Of a DNA stretch of 64,000 nt, positions 29,365-40,318 are shown one piece after another. The position numbers were made by a program, and so were the translations under genes. This stretch comes from Seongchinamella sediminis (GTDB taxonomy: Bacteria; Pseudomonadota; Gammaproteobacteria; Pseudomonadales; Halieaceae). The stretch covers positions 62,762 to 126,761 of the forward strand of contig NZ_QRAN01000009.1 of NCBI RefSeq assembly GCF_003457605.1, in the 5' to 3' direction. Under the pieces are notes generated by a model. It saw nothing but the letters and a program-made list of their open reading frames with translations, searched no databases and was not told the DNA's origin. Numbering within the stretch: the first letter of the stretch is position 1; each line of letters starts with the position of its first letter.

Positions 29365-29853
29365 TCAGGTCACCAGGAACGCGCGGCGCAGACTGCGCAG
29401 CAGGTGAAAAACAAGCGGCCACAGCAGGGCGCTGGACACCGCCGGCAACAGGAACAGCATGGTCGTGGCGCCGGCGCCTTCCAGATTCTGGACCCACTGG
29501 CAGATCATCAGGTTAATGCCCACCAGCACGAAGATCACCCCCGATTGCTGCAGCTGGCTGTACACCCGCAGCCGCTGGTACAACAGCAGCGCCAACAGGG
29601 CGACGACAGTGAGGGCGAAACCGTTCTGACCCATTACCGCACCCTCGACCACATCCAGCATCAGGCCGAGGGCAAGCGCGGTCACCAGCCCCATCCGGTG
29701 GGGCAGGGCAATCACCCAGTAGACGAGCACCAGGGCCGCCCATTCCGGCCGCCCCCAGGCGAGCCAGTGGGGTAGCGGCAGAATTGCCAGGCACAGTGCC
29801 AGGAAAAAGCTGGCCAGTATCAGCCAGTAGCCATGGGGCTGCTGGTCGACCAC
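29365..29853 (-). CDS. mreD: Rod shape-determining protein MreD
   Basis: 162 residues, about five membrane helices. MreD is an integral member of the elongasome that links MreC to RodA/PBP2. Visible family features are the PHWLAWGRPEWAALVLVYWV stretch (the RPdw motif) near the first third and the GLMLDVVEGAVMGQ segment. It is 3 bases downstream of mreC and one base upstream of maf, in the mreBCD-maf-rng operon. Length is standard. Confidence 0.93.
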   Translation of the reverse strand: MVDQQPHGYWLILASFFLALCLAILPLPHWLAWGRPEWAALVLVYWVIALPHRMGLVTALALGLMLDVVEGAVMGQNGFALTVVALLALLLYQRLRVYSQLQQSGVIFVLVGINLMICQWVQNLEGAGATTMLFLLPAVSSALLWPLVFHLLRSLRRAFLVT

Positions 29854-29856
29854 GAA

Positions 29857-30693
29857 TCAGTCTCCTTCTGCTGGCCTGGCAGTGAACACCAGCAATACGT
29901 GGCGGCTGCGCTCCAGGGCGGCACTGGGGGTGGCGATGATACGGGCGAAGGCCTGTCCGGGATCGCGCTCGATTTCACTGACCACCGCCACCGGGTAACC
30001 CACCGGGAAGCGCCCGCCCAGGCCCGAGGTGACCAGCAGGTCGCCCTCCTTGATGTCGGTGGTTGCCGACACATGGTGAACTTCCAGGGAGGTGAGACTG
30101 CCGGTGCCCTCGGCGATCGCCCTGACGCCATTGCGATTGACCTGCACCGGAATGGAGTGGGTCGCGTCGGTGATCAGCAGGGCCCGGGAGAGCAGCGGGC
30201 TGACCTTGACGATCTGCCCCAGCAGGCCGCCGGCATCAATCAGCGGCTGGCCAACAAAGACACCGTCCTGCTCGCCCTTGTTGAGCACCAGCTGGTGGCG
30301 CACCGGGTCCGGGGATACCCCGATCAGCTCGGCCACCAGCACGTCGTCGCGCAACATGGCGGACGAGTTCAACAGCGCCCGCAGACGCACGTTTTCCGCC
30401 TGTAGCGACGCCATCTGGTGGGAGCGCCCTTCCAGCACCAGGTTTTCCCGGCGCAAGCGCTCATTCTGCTCCTGCAGCTCACTGCGACTCACCAGGTGCT
30501 GCTGGTTCCATTCCATGACCCGGGAGGGCAGGTCCGCCACCCAGTAAACTGGGGTAGCCGCCGTTTCCAGCAGCGAGCGGGCATTATGCAGGGCGTTGAA
30601 GCGCAGGTCGGCCGCGAGCAGAGCCACGACCACTAGCGCTACCAGGAACAGGCGCAGTCCCAGCGTGGACTCTTTAACAAATAGTGGCTTGAT
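29857..30693 (-). CDS. mreC: Rod shape-determining protein MreC, apparent AUC start
   Basis: 278 residues if started at the ATC codon at 30693-30691. Periplasmic beta-barrel protein with a coiled coil (about 75-110) that scaffolds the elongasome. The first canonical start (GTG at 30633) removes 20 residues and half of the membrane anchor. The in-frame upstream codons read I-K-P-L-F-V-K-E-S, matching the known MreC N-terminus MKP(I/L)F with Ile in place of Met, and GAGGAG lies 5 bases before that ATC. An in-frame TGA 12 bases further upstream excludes a longer form. Either AUC is used or one base differs from ATG. The C-terminus is short compared with E. coli. Confidence 0.85.
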   Translation of the reverse strand: MKPLFVKESTLGLRLFLVALVVVALLAADLRFNALHNARSLLETAATPVYWVADLPSRVMEWNQQHLVSRSELQEQNERLRRENLVLEGRSHQMASLQAENVRLRALLNSSAMLRDDVLVAELIGVSPDPVRHQLVLNKGEQDGVFVGQPLIDAGGLLGQIVKVSPLLSRALLITDATHSIPVQVNRNGVRAIAEGTGSLTSLEVHHVSATTDIKEGDLLVTSGLGGRFPVGYPVAVVSEIERDPGQAFARIIATPSAALERSRHVLLVFTARPAEGD

Positions 30694-30738
30694 GTCGTCT
30701 CCTCAGCGATTCCTGCGGGAATTCCGGGGACAGTGTAC

Positions 30739-31776
30739 TTATTCTGTCGACAGCAGGTCTATGGTTCGCCTGTCCATCAGTTCCATCGCCCGGCCGCCGC
30801 CGCGGGCAACACAGGTCAGGGGATCCTCAGCGACGATGACCGGCAGGCCCGTCTCCTCCGAGATCAGCCGGTCCAGGTCACGCAACAGGGCGCCGCCGCC
30901 GGTGATCACAATACCGCTCTCGGCGATATCGGCCGCCAGTTCCGGGGGTGATTGCTCCAGTGCCGACTTGACCGCCTGGACAATGGAAGACAGCGGATCC
31001 TGCAGGGATTCCAGGATCTCGTCACTGTCCAGGGTAAAGCTGCGGGGCACGCCTTCCGCCAGGTTGCGGCCGCGAACATCGATTTCGCGCAGGTCAGAGC
31101 CGCCAAACGCGCAACCGACTTCCATCTTGATCTTCTCGGCCGTGGCATCGCCAATCAGGCTGCCGTAGCGGCGGCGAACATGGGCGACAATGGCCTCATC
31201 AAAACGGTCGCCGCCGATCCGCACCGAGTCCCGGTAAACAATGCCGTTGAGTGAGATAATGGCGATCTCGGTGGTGCCACCACCGACATCGACCACCATG
31301 CAGCCGCTGGCTTCTTCCACATTGAGTCCGGCGCCGATAGCCGCGGCCATGGGCTCCTCGATCAACCGGACTTCGCGGGCACCGGCCGACAGGGCCGACT
31401 CGCGAATCGCCCGGCGTTCCACCTGAGTGGACATGCAGGGCACACACACCAGCACCCGGGGGCTGGGACGGATAAAGCGGCTTTCGTGGACCTTGGCGAT
31501 AAAATGCTGGAGCATTTTCTCGGTCACCTGGAAGTCGGCGATCACCCCGTCCTTGAGGGGGCGGATGGCGGTGATGTTGCCCGGGGTACGGCCCAGCATA
31601 CGCTTGGCTTCGGTGCCGACGGCCTCGATGGTCTTCTGGCCATTGTGGACCCGGATCGCCACCACCGAGGGCTCGTCCAGCACAATGCCCTTGTCGCGCA
31701 CGTAGATCAGGGTATTGGCGGTACCCAAATCAATGGAGAGATCGTTGGAGAACACTCCACGCAATTTCTTCAGCAT
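30739..31776 (-). CDS. mreB: Rod shape-determining actin homologue MreB
   Basis: 345 residues. Bacterial actin that positions lateral cell-wall synthesis. The ATP-binding phosphate loops are [10 protein letters not shown] and [11 protein letters not shown], and the adenosine motif is [10 protein letters not shown]. The N-terminus (about residues 1-10, MLKKLRGVF) is the membrane-binding helix typical of gram-negative MreB. First gene of mreBCD-maf-rng-yhdP; the gap of 236 bases to divergent gatC must hold both promoters. Confidence 0.98.
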   Translation of the reverse strand: MLKKLRGVFSNDLSIDLGTANTLIYVRDKGIVLDEPSVVAIRVHNGQKTIEAVGTEAKRMLGRTPGNITAIRPLKDGVIADFQVTEKMLQHFIAKVHESRFIRPSPRVLVCVPCMSTQVERRAIRESALSAGAREVRLIEEPMAAAIGAGLNVEEASGCMVVDVGGGTTEIAIISLNGIVYRDSVRIGGDRFDEAIVAHVRRRYGSLIGDATAEKIKMEVGCAFGGSDLREIDVRGRNLAEGVPRSFTLDSDEILESLQDPLSSIVQAVKSALEQSPPELAADIAESGIVITGGGALLRDLDRLISEETGLPVIVAEDPLTCVARGGGRAMELMDRRTIDLLSTE

Positions 31777-32012
31777 TAAGTCTTACTACCTTGTGAGTAC
31801 AACGGGGGAACTGGGCCGGACAGTCCTGCATGCTTCCCTGGCGCCGCGCAACGAGTGCTAGACCCTTGAAATGCGGCGATTTTCGACCGTTTTTTTGGGT
31901 GGAAAATTATTCGGTCAACTGTAACAACCGCGGGGATTTTGGGCAAGGCGCAAATGTGATAAGTTTACGCCCCCTGCCGCATCCCGGCGGCTCTCTTCCC
32001 GGTTGTAACAAC

Positions 32013-32300
32013 ATGGCTATTGAGCAAGACGAAATTGAAAACATTGCGGAACTCGCGCGCATCCGCATCGCCGACGACCAGATAGGCGAGGTCACCCAGC
32101 GCATTACCGAAATTCTGGGTATGGTGGACCAGCTGCAGGCTGCCGACACCACCGGGGTTGCCCCCATGGCCAATCCCCTGGACGCCATCCAGCGCCTGCG
32201 CGCCGACGAAGTCACCGAAATCAATCGCCGCGAGGCTTTCCAGGCCATCGCCCCCGCCGTCGAGAACGGACTGTACCTCGTACCCAAAGTTATTGAATAA
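32013..32300 (+). CDS. gatC: Asp/Glu-tRNA amidotransferase subunit C
   Basis: 95 residues. Small subunit that wraps around GatA and stabilises the GatCAB complex, which converts Glu-tRNA(Gln) or Asp-tRNA(Asn) to the amidated form. The family pattern [11 protein letters not shown] and the C-terminal [11 protein letters not shown] are present. The ATG at 32013 gives the canonical length; the frame is open to 31830 but the added 61 residues show no homology. No clear Shine-Dalgarno sequence is seen before this start. gatC, gatA and gatB run together. Confidence 0.95.
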   Translation: MAIEQDEIENIAELARIRIADDQIGEVTQRITEILGMVDQLQAADTTGVAPMANPLDAIQRLRADEVTEINRREAFQAIAPAVENGLYLVPKVIE

Positions 32301-32323
32301 GGCTGCTCCAGGAAACCACAGCA

Positions 32324-33784
32324 ATGCATGATATGACTGTCGCCCAGCTGGCCCGGGGCCTGCGGGACAAGACCTTTTCCAGCGTCGAGCTGACCGAAGC
32401 CTTTCTGCAACGAATCAGCGAGCACGACGCCAACTACAATGCCTTTGTCAGCGTTGACGGCGACCGCGCCCTGGCCGATGCCCGGGCGGCGGATCAACGG
32501 CTGGCCGCTGGCGATGCCGACGCGCTCACCGGCATCCCCGTCGCCCACAAGGACATATTCTGCACCGAGGGCCTGCGCACCAGCTGTGGCTCGAAGATGC
32601 TGGACAATTTTGTCCCGCCCTACAATGCCACCGTTATCCAGCGCTTCAACGACGCCGGCGCGGTCATGCTGGGCAAGACCAACCTCGATGAATTCGCCAT
32701 GGGCTCCTCCAACGAGAACAGCTACTACGGCCCGGTGAGGAACCCCTGGAACCGGGACCTGGTGCCCGGCGGCTCCTCCGGCGGCTCTGCCGCCGCAGTG
32801 GCGGCGAGAATGGCGCCTGCGGCGACCGGCACCGACACCGGTGGCTCCATCCGCCAGCCCGCGGCCTTCTGCGGCATTACCGGACTCAAGCCCACCTACG
32901 GCCGGGTCTCGCGGCTGGGCATGATCGCCTATGCCTCCAGCCTGGACCAGGGCGGCCCCATGGCCCGCACCGCCGAGGACTGCGCCCTGCTGCTGAACGC
33001 CATGGCCGGCCACGACCCGCAGGACTCCACCTCGGCCGAGACCCCGGTGGAGGACTACTGCGCGGCCCTCGGCAATGACCTGCAGGGCCTGCGCATCGGC
33101 CTGCCCCGGGAGTACTTCGACGACGGCCTTGATAGCACCACCGACAGCTGCATCCGGGCAGCGCTGACAGAGCTGGAGGCCCTGGGCGCAGAATTGGTGG
33201 AGATCAGCCTGCCCAGCAGCAGCCTGACCATCCCCGCCTACTACATCATTGCCCCGGCGGAGGCCTCCACCAACCTGTCACGCTTTGACGGTGTCCGCTA
33301 CGGTCACCGCTGCGAGGACCCGGCAGACCTGCACGACCTCTATACCCGCACCCGAGAGGAAGGCTTCGGCGACGAGGTGAAGCGCCGCATCCTGGTCGGT
33401 ACCTACGCCCTGTCCGCCGGTTACTACGACGCCTACTACAAAAAGGCACAGCAGGCGCGCCGCCTGATCAGCAACGATTTCAGCCAGGCCTTCGAGGGGG
33501 TCGATATCATCGCCGGGCCAACCACCCCCGGCCCGGCTTTTGCCCTGGGCGCCAAGAGCAATGACCCGGTGGCCATGTACCTGGAGGACGTCTACACCCT
33601 GGCGGTGAACCTGGCCGGCCTGCCCGGCATGTCTGTTCCCGCCGGCCTGGCTGGCGGCAGGCCGGTGGGCCTGCAATTGATTGGCCGTCACTTTGCCGAG
33701 GCCGCGCTGTTGAACGTGGCGCACCGCTTCCAGCAGGCAACTGACTGGCATACCCTGACACCGGGACTGGGAGGGGCCAAGTGA
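32324..33784 (+). CDS. gatA: Asp/Glu-tRNA amidotransferase subunit A
   Basis: 486 residues. Glutaminase subunit of the amidosome, in the amidase-signature family. The Ser-cisSer-Lys triad is visible: Lys in PVAHKDIF, the two serines in [11 protein letters not shown] and [11 protein letters not shown]. Product ammonia is channelled to GatB. The stop codon overlaps the gatB ATG (TGATG). Full length, with normal family spacing. It is paralogous in fold to the lipoprotein amidase at 44.6 kb. Confidence 0.97.
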   Translation: MHDMTVAQLARGLRDKTFSSVELTEAFLQRISEHDANYNAFVSVDGDRALADARAADQRLAAGDADALTGIPVAHKDIFCTEGLRTSCGSKMLDNFVPPYNATVIQRFNDAGAVMLGKTNLDEFAMGSSNENSYYGPVRNPWNRDLVPGGSSGGSAAAVAARMAPAATGTDTGGSIRQPAAFCGITGLKPTYGRVSRLGMIAYASSLDQGGPMARTAEDCALLLNAMAGHDPQDSTSAETPVEDYCAALGNDLQGLRIGLPREYFDDGLDSTTDSCIRAALTELEALGAELVEISLPSSSLTIPAYYIIAPAEASTNLSRFDGVRYGHRCEDPADLHDLYTRTREEGFGDEVKRRILVGTYALSAGYYDAYYKKAQQARRLISNDFSQAFEGVDIIAGPTTPGPAFALGAKSNDPVAMYLEDVYTLAVNLAGLPGMSVPAGLAGGRPVGLQLIGRHFAEAALLNVAHRFQQATDWHTLTPGLGGAK

Positions 33785-35226
33785 TGCAGTGGGAAACGGT
33801 TATCGGCCTGGAGGTGCACCTGCAGTTGGCCACCCAATCGAAGATATTTTCCGGCTCGCCCATTGCCTTTGGCGCCGAGCCCAACACCCAGGCCAGCGCC
33901 GTGGACCTGGCCATGCCGGGCATGCTGCCGGTACTCAACGAGCAGGCGGTGCGCATGGCAGTGATGTTCGGTCTGGGCATTGACGCGGAGATCGGCATGC
34001 GCTCGGTATTCGACCGCAAGAACTATTTCTACCCGGACCTGCCCAAGGGCTACCAGATCAGCCAGTTCTCCGACCCGATTGTCGGCCGCGGAGAGTTCGA
34101 AATCCAGCTGGAGGACGGCAGAACCCGGCAAATCGGCATAACCAGGGCCCACCTGGAGGAAGACGCCGGCAAGTCCCTGCACGAGGACTTTCACGGCATG
34201 ACCGGCATCGACCTCAATCGCGCCGGAACCCCGCTACTGGAAATCGTGACCGAACCCGACATCCGCTCGGCGGCGGAAGCGGTGGCCTACCTCAAGGCCC
34301 TGCACAGCCTGGTCACCTACCTGGGGATCTCCGACGGCAATATGGCCGAGGGCTCCATGCGCTGTGATATCAACATTTCCCTGCGCCCGCCGGGCCAGGC
34401 GGCATATGGCACCCGGGCGGAAATCAAGAACGTCAACTCCTTCCGCTTTGTCGAGCGCGCCATACGCCACGAGGTGGAACGCCAGTCCGACATTCTCGAG
34501 GACGGCGGCAAGGTCGTGCAGGAAACCCGGCTCTACGATGCCGAGCGCGACGAGACCCGGCCCATGCGCAGCAAGGAGGTGGCCAACGACTACCGCTACT
34601 TCCCGGAGCCCGACCTGCTGCCCGTCGTGATCGACGACGCCTATGTGGCAGCGATCAGGGAGACCCTGCCGGAGCTACCCACCGCCAAGCGGCACCGGTT
34701 CATGGAGCAGTACGGGCTGTCGGCTTACGACGCCAACGTGCTCGCCGACAGCCGGGAACTGGCGGATTACTACGAGGCCGCGGTGGGCGCCTGTGGCGAT
34801 GCCAAGATTGCCGCCAACTGGGTGCAGGTGGAGCTGCTGGGCCAGCTCAACAAAGCGGAACTGGGTATCGGCGCCAGCCCGGTCTCTGCGGCGGATCTCG
34901 GCGGCCTTATCGCCCGCATCCTCGACAACAGCATCTCCGGCAAAATTGCCAAACAGGTGTTCGAGGCGATGTGGAACGGCGAAGGCAGCGCCGATGAAAT
35001 CATCAAGGCCAGGGGGCTGCAACAGGTCTCCGACAGCGGCGAACTGGAAGCCATGGTGGACGAGGTCATCGCCGGCAATAGCGCCCAGGTCGAACAATAT
35101 CTCGCCGCCGACGAGGGCAAACGCAAAAAACTACTGGGTTTCTTCGTCGGCCAGGTCATGAAGGTTTCCCGCGGGCAGGCCAACCCGCAAATGGTCAACC
35201 AGCTACTGGCGAAGAAGCTGCACTGA
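33784..35226 (+). CDS. gatB: Asp/Glu-tRNA amidotransferase subunit B
   Basis: 480 residues. Kinase/transamidase subunit that phosphorylates the misacylated amino acid and amidates it. Signatures: [27 protein letters not shown], and the C-terminal YqeY-like tRNA-binding tail ending [12 protein letters not shown]. The ATG at 33784 overlaps the gatA stop; a GTG three bases upstream is possible but would need no separate site. Completes gatCAB, implying indirect synthesis of Gln- and/or Asn-tRNA. Confidence 0.97.
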   Translation: MQWETVIGLEVHLQLATQSKIFSGSPIAFGAEPNTQASAVDLAMPGMLPVLNEQAVRMAVMFGLGIDAEIGMRSVFDRKNYFYPDLPKGYQISQFSDPIVGRGEFEIQLEDGRTRQIGITRAHLEEDAGKSLHEDFHGMTGIDLNRAGTPLLEIVTEPDIRSAAEAVAYLKALHSLVTYLGISDGNMAEGSMRCDINISLRPPGQAAYGTRAEIKNVNSFRFVERAIRHEVERQSDILEDGGKVVQETRLYDAERDETRPMRSKEVANDYRYFPEPDLLPVVIDDAYVAAIRETLPELPTAKRHRFMEQYGLSAYDANVLADSRELADYYEAAVGACGDAKIAANWVQVELLGQLNKAELGIGASPVSAADLGGLIARILDNSISGKIAKQVFEAMWNGEGSADEIIKARGLQQVSDSGELEAMVDEVIAGNSAQVEQYLAADEGKRKKLLGFFVGQVMKVSRGQANPQMVNQLLAKKLH

Positions 35227-35245
35227 ACAAACCGAGAGTTTACCC

Positions 35246-35536
35246 ATGAAGAAAGACAAGCAAAAAGTACTCGACGAGGTCTGGACCGAGGACCACGTGA
35301 AAAGCTTCCTCGAGGTGCGGCCCCACGACGGCAGCAACGAGGATTTCCACATGCTGTACAAGGCCTACCGGAGCATGCGGGCAGCGGATTTCGAGTTGTT
35401 CGTGGGCTTTTTCAGCAACCAGGGGCGGGACATCAACGCCCGCGGGCCCGACGGCGAGACCGTGCTGGACATCGTATCCGAACACCGTCACGGCGCCGGT
35501 TACGCCGCGGTACTGAAAGCCGCCGGCGCCGGCTGA
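35246..35536 (+). CDS. PA4642-family conserved protein
   Basis: 96 residues. Small, soluble, charged protein of the family typified by Pseudomonas PA4642; function unknown. The C-terminal half (NQGRDINARGPDGETVLDIV) resembles a single ankyrin-like helix-turn element, with an Ala/Gly-rich end. It lies 19 bases after gatB on the same strand and is likely co-transcribed. It converges on the MAPEG gene with 5 bases between. No catalytic residues can be named. Confidence 0.8.
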   Translation: MKKDKQKVLDEVWTEDHVKSFLEVRPHDGSNEDFHMLYKAYRSMRAADFELFVGFFSNQGRDINARGPDGETVLDIVSEHRHGAGYAAVLKAAGAG

Positions 35537-35541
35537 CGCGC

Positions 35542-35970
35542 TTACACCGCTGCCAGGAAGGCTCTTACCACCATCACCCACAGCGCCAGTGACGACAGCA
35601 GGTAGACCAGGAAGCGGTGCATCACCCGGTTGTAGCTGCAGTGGATGAAACTGTGCAGGATGCGGCCGGCGACGAATACCCAGGCACAGCCCAGGTGCAG
35701 GCTGTCCACCTGGCCGAACAGGGTCAGGTAGAAACAGGTGACATAAAATACCACCGGCACTTCAAACAGGTTCTTGAAGTTATTGGCGGCAGCGGAGACA
35801 TCGCCGGGGATGAGCGCCTGGACATCCGCCGGGGTCTTCAGTCGTTCCGCATCCACCTTGTTGGCCGTCAGGTACTTCATCCGGGTCACAAACAGCGTGA
35901 CCCACACTACCAGGGTTAACAGCAGCATGGTCGCTACCGGCAGGGCCAGCGCGTTACTCTCTAACTCCAT
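35542..35970 (-). CDS. MAPEG-family membrane protein
   Basis: 142 residues with four predicted membrane helices (about 8-30, 65-85, 90-108, 118-140). MAPEG proteins include microsomal glutathione transferases and related eicosanoid enzymes; bacterial members are mostly uncharacterised. The family pattern of an Asn/Glu-rich loop (NNFKNLFEVPVVFY) and the GRILHSFIH segment are visible. The start at 35970 follows AGAGGTGA; an earlier ATG at 36018 adds 16 polar residues. Substrate unknown. Confidence 0.88.
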   Translation of the reverse strand: MELESNALALPVATMLLLTLVVWVTLFVTRMKYLTANKVDAERLKTPADVQALIPGDVSAAANNFKNLFEVPVVFYVTCFYLTLFGQVDSLHLGCAWVFVAGRILHSFIHCSYNRVMHRFLVYLLSSLALWVMVVRAFLAAV

Positions 35971-36110
35971 TGATTCACCTCTCGTTACGGTTTGCCCGGA
36001 ATGCCAGCGGGCGGCCAATATAGCATCGTCGCCGCTGATAATCAGAGGTGCCCTGCAGCGGCTGATTTGCTATTCTAGCGCCCCCAAAATAGCACGGCAG
36101 CAGGCTCCCG

Positions 36111-36467
36111 GTGATCACCGTATACGGCATCAAGAATTGTGACACGATCAAGAAGGCCCGGAAGTGGCTCGATGACAGAGGCATAGAGTATCGCTTCCAC
36201 GATGTTCGCGAAGAGGGCCTGAGTACCGCCACCGTTGCCGGCTGGCTGGAGGAACTGGGCTGGGAAACCCTGGTCAACAAACGCAGCACCACCTGGAAAG
36301 GATTGGATCCGGCTGTGCGTGACAAAATGGACGACAGCACGGCCCTGCAGCTTATTGTCGAGCAGCCCACCCTGTTCAAAAGACCGCTGCTGGACATCGG
36401 CCACGAACGCCACTGTGGTTTTTCCGCCGCTCGCTACCAGGACATTTTCAATCACCACACCCTCTAG
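36111..36467 (+). CDS. yffB: ArsC/Spx-family thioredoxin-fold protein (YffB type)
   Basis: 118 residues with a GTG start. ArsC-like fold protein; the single catalytic cysteine is in IKNCDTIKKA, with no CXXC partner. E. coli YffB is a related protein of unclear function, and glutathione-dependent thiol chemistry has been suggested for the family. It lies 24 bases before dapD, a common pairing with dapD/dapE in gammaproteobacteria that may reflect co-expression only. Classical arsenate reductase activity is not implied. Confidence 0.88.
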   Translation: MITVYGIKNCDTIKKARKWLDDRGIEYRFHDVREEGLSTATVAGWLEELGWETLVNKRSTTWKGLDPAVRDKMDDSTALQLIVEQPTLFKRPLLDIGHERHCGFSAARYQDIFNHHTL

Positions 36468-36491
36468 GGTGTATCGAACACAGGTAACACA

Positions 36492-37511
36492 ATGACTGAT
36501 TCCGCTTTTGCCTTCGGCCTGGGTGTGGGCACCCAGAACAGCAAGGGCGAGTGGCTGGAAGTATTCTTCCCCGCTCCCCTGCTGGCTCCCTCCGCAGAAA
36601 TACAGACTGCAGTCGCCGGCCTGGACAGCAATACCGAACTGGATGAAGACGGCCTGCGAGCCCTGCAAAGCGCCCTCGCCGAGGCCGGGGCCAGCGAGCA
36701 GGCGACGCTGGCGGGCCGCCTGCGCGACAGTGGCCGCCCGGCCGTTGCCGTGCTGCTGGCGGAGGATTGCGCCCCCGCCAACGTCCCCGAGGGCTACCTG
36801 AAACTGCACCTGCTGTCCCACCGGCTGGTCAAGCCCCACGGCACCAATCTCGACGGCCTGTTTGGCGTGCTACCCAATGTCGCCTGGACCAATGAAGGCG
36901 CTATCGATCTCGAGGAGTTGCCCAAGCGGCAATTGTCTGCCCGCCTGCGCGGCGACCTGCTGGAAGTCAGCTGCGTCGACAAGTTCCCGAAGATGAGCAA
37001 CTACGTGGTGCCCGCCGGCGTTCGTATCGCCCACACCGCCCGGGTCCGTCTCGGCGCCTACCTCGGCGAGGGCACCACTGTCATGCACGAGGGCTTCGTC
37101 AACTTTAACGCCGGCACCGAGGGCCCGGGCATGATCGAGGGCCGCATTTCCGCCGGCGTCATGGTCGGCCAGGGCTCGGACCTCGGCGGCGGCTGTTCCA
37201 CCATCGGCACCCTGTCCGGCGGCGGCAATATCGTGATCTCGGTTGGCCGCGAGTGCCTGATCGGCGCCAACGCCGGGATCGGCATTCCCCTGGGCGACCG
37301 CTGCACCGTGGAGGCCGGCCTGTTCGTTACCGCCGGCACCAAGGTCAATATGCTCGATGCTGACGGCATGCCGGTAGAGACCATCAAGGCCCGGGAGCTG
37401 GCCGGCAAATCCGACCTGCTGTTCCGGCGCAATTCCAGCACCGGGGCGGTGGAATGCCTGACCAACCGCTCAGCGGTCGAGCTCAACGAGGAGTTGCACG
37501 CCCACAACTAG
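36492..37511 (+). CDS. dapD: Tetrahydrodipicolinate N-succinyltransferase (long form)
   Basis: 339 residues. Transfers succinate from succinyl-CoA in the succinylase branch of lysine and diaminopimelate synthesis. It is the long Pseudomonas-type enzyme, with an N-terminal extension over the 274-residue E. coli form. The C-terminal left-handed beta-helix shows the hexapeptide pattern (VGQGSDLGGGCSTIGTLSGG region, split at 220-245, and LIGANAGIGIPLGD). Followed by dapE after 18 bases. Confidence 0.96.
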   Translation: MTDSAFAFGLGVGTQNSKGEWLEVFFPAPLLAPSAEIQTAVAGLDSNTELDEDGLRALQSALAEAGASEQATLAGRLRDSGRPAVAVLLAEDCAPANVPEGYLKLHLLSHRLVKPHGTNLDGLFGVLPNVAWTNEGAIDLEELPKRQLSARLRGDLLEVSCVDKFPKMSNYVVPAGVRIAHTARVRLGAYLGEGTTVMHEGFVNFNAGTEGPGMIEGRISAGVMVGQGSDLGGGCSTIGTLSGGGNIVISVGRECLIGANAGIGIPLGDRCTVEAGLFVTAGTKVNMLDADGMPVETIKARELAGKSDLLFRRNSSTGAVECLTNRSAVELNEELHAHN

Positions 37512-38672
<1,161 letters not shown>

Positions 38673-38679
38673 GCTGGCC

Positions 38680-39435
38680 CTAGCCCAGGGCGGCCAGTAA
38701 TCCCTGCACGCCCTTGCGGGCCAGCGCCAGGTTATCCTCTCCGGGCACGACCAGTACCTTGTCAGTGTTCAGCGCCGCCAGGCTGGCGGTGACCACTTCC
38801 TCCGCCTGCATCCACATCTCGTCCGGGAATGACTCTGTAGCGAAGCCCCTGTCCTTCATCGGCTGATGTATTTCCGTGCGCACCAGGCCGGGGCACAGGG
38901 CCTGCACCCGGATACCCGTGGCGGCCAGTTCCTGCTGCAGGCCCAGGCTGAAATAGCTCAGGAACGACTTGCTGGCGCCGTATACCGACAGCATCGGTCC
39001 GGGCAGGAACGCCCCCAGCGAAGACAGGTTGATAATCTGCCCCCGCCCCAGCTCGCGCATAAATGGCAGCGCCGCCCGGGTCAGGGTGATGCTGGCCTCG
39101 CAGTGGAGGTTGAGCATATCCCGCTGTTCGCCCACCGGCGCCTCGATAAAGTAGCCGTATGTGCTGAACCCGGCATTGTTCACCAGAATATCCACCGGCC
39201 CCTTCTGGCGCAGTATTTCCATGGTTTGGGCCACGCCCTCGACACTGAGCAGGTCGGCAGTCACAGGATGCAGCTCGGTTTCGCCTGCCAGTTCCTCGCG
39301 CAGCGCCTCCAGGCGATCGCGGCGCCGGGCCACGGCGATTATCCGCTCACAGCGGCCCGCCAGTTGCCGGCAAAATTCCTCGCCGATTCCCGAGGACGCC
39401 CCCGTCACCAGGGCGATACTCTGCTGTTGCGACAT
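38680..39435 (-). CDS. SDR-family oxidoreductase
   Basis: 251 residues. Classical short-chain dehydrogenase: nucleotide-binding TGASSGIGEEF at the N-terminus, NNAGF, catalytic Ser in NLSSLGAF and the YGASK motif. RR after the second strand (VARRRDRLEAL) suggests NADP(H) preference. The ATG at 39435 follows AGGAG, and the frame to 39501 adds 22 unrelated residues. It sits 62 bases behind rsmJ, on the same strand. Substrate cannot be told; SAM-like short SDRs act on varied lipids and ketones. Confidence 0.9.
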   Translation of the reverse strand: MSQQQSIALVTGASSGIGEEFCRQLAGRCERIIAVARRRDRLEALREELAGETELHPVTADLLSVEGVAQTMEILRQKGPVDILVNNAGFSTYGYFIEAPVGEQRDMLNLHCEASITLTRAALPFMRELGRGQIINLSSLGAFLPGPMLSVYGASKSFLSYFSLGLQQELAATGIRVQALCPGLVRTEIHQPMKDRGFATESFPDEMWMQAEEVVTASLAALNTDKVLVVPGEDNLALARKGVQGLLAALG

Positions 39436-39497
39436 GGTGTGATCTCCTGTGGCTGGGAAGCCGGCAATGATAGTCGCTGCTGCCGACCCTGTCGCTG

Positions 39498-40304
39498 TCA
39501 ATTGAGGCTGGAAAGCACGTGTACATCGTAGCGCACCGCCTTGCCTCTGATGCTGTGGGAGGGCGCAACGGCGGCCAGGGGAGCGGCTTTTAGCGGCCGC
39601 TTCACCACCACCCTGGCCACAGGGCAGCCCAGGGCCCAGCGCAACAGCTCGTGGTTGCTATCGGGCTCGGCCTGCAGCAGGTACTGGAACAGGGCCATCT
39701 CTTTTTTTACTGCCGCGCGCTTGTCCTGCTGCCTGAACATGGGATCGAGATAAATCACATCGCAGTTTGCCAGTTGTCCACCAGCCAGTTCCCGGGCATC
39801 GCCCGCCAGCAGCGTCATGCGGGCGGCGGCGTTGGCGAGCCAGGGGTCGGTGGAGGCCTGGGCCAGTTCCAGCCCGCTGCGCAGCATGGCCGCGACCACG
39901 GGATGACGCTCGCACAGCGTGACCTGTACCCCGAGATCAGCCAGCACAAAGCTGTCACGGCCCAGACCGGCGGTGGCGTCCACGACATGAAGGGCGGGCT
40001 TTTTGCCGATACCCACCGCCCTGCCCAACAGTTCATTGTGCCCGGCGTTACGCCGGTGACGCATGCTGGAGGCGCCGAAATCAACAGCAACAGGGCCCGG
40101 CGCCTGCCTGCCGGTGATCTGCAGGGCAATACCGTTGACATGGACCTGCAGCAGGGCCCCCGCCGAGTGGCAGCGACGGGGATCGGTCGCCAGGGGCAGC
40201 AGCGGCAGGTCCAGCTCCGCGGCCAGTTGCCTGGCCCTGTCCCGGGACAAATCATCTCCGGGGCAGACAGCCAGCAGGGCCGGCAATGAGGCCTCTCTCT
40301 TCAC
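39498..40304 (-). CDS. rsmJ: 16S rRNA (guanine-1516-N2)-methyltransferase RsmJ
   Basis: 268 residues. SAM-dependent methyltransferase that modifies G1516 of 16S rRNA. Motif I is VVDATAGLGRDSF, and the catalytic motif IV is YLDPMFRQQ, as in YhiQ. The SSMRHRRNAGHNELLGRAVG segment before motif I is characteristic of the family. It begins 14 bases after the stop of the cyclase-like gene and may share its transcript. Full length. Confidence 0.92.
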   Translation of the reverse strand: MKREASLPALLAVCPGDDLSRDRARQLAAELDLPLLPLATDPRRCHSAGALLQVHVNGIALQITGRQAPGPVAVDFGASSMRHRRNAGHNELLGRAVGIGKKPALHVVDATAGLGRDSFVLADLGVQVTLCERHPVVAAMLRSGLELAQASTDPWLANAAARMTLLAGDARELAGGQLANCDVIYLDPMFRQQDKRAAVKKEMALFQYLLQAEPDSNHELLRWALGCPVARVVVKRPLKAAPLAAVAPSHSIRGKAVRYDVHVLSSLN

Positions 40305-40318
40305 CGCGGCTGCAGCGC

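Noticed and set aside
36111-36467. Arsenate reductase
   Set aside because: The fold is ArsC-like, but YffB/Spx-type features and the dap context do not support arsenate detoxification.
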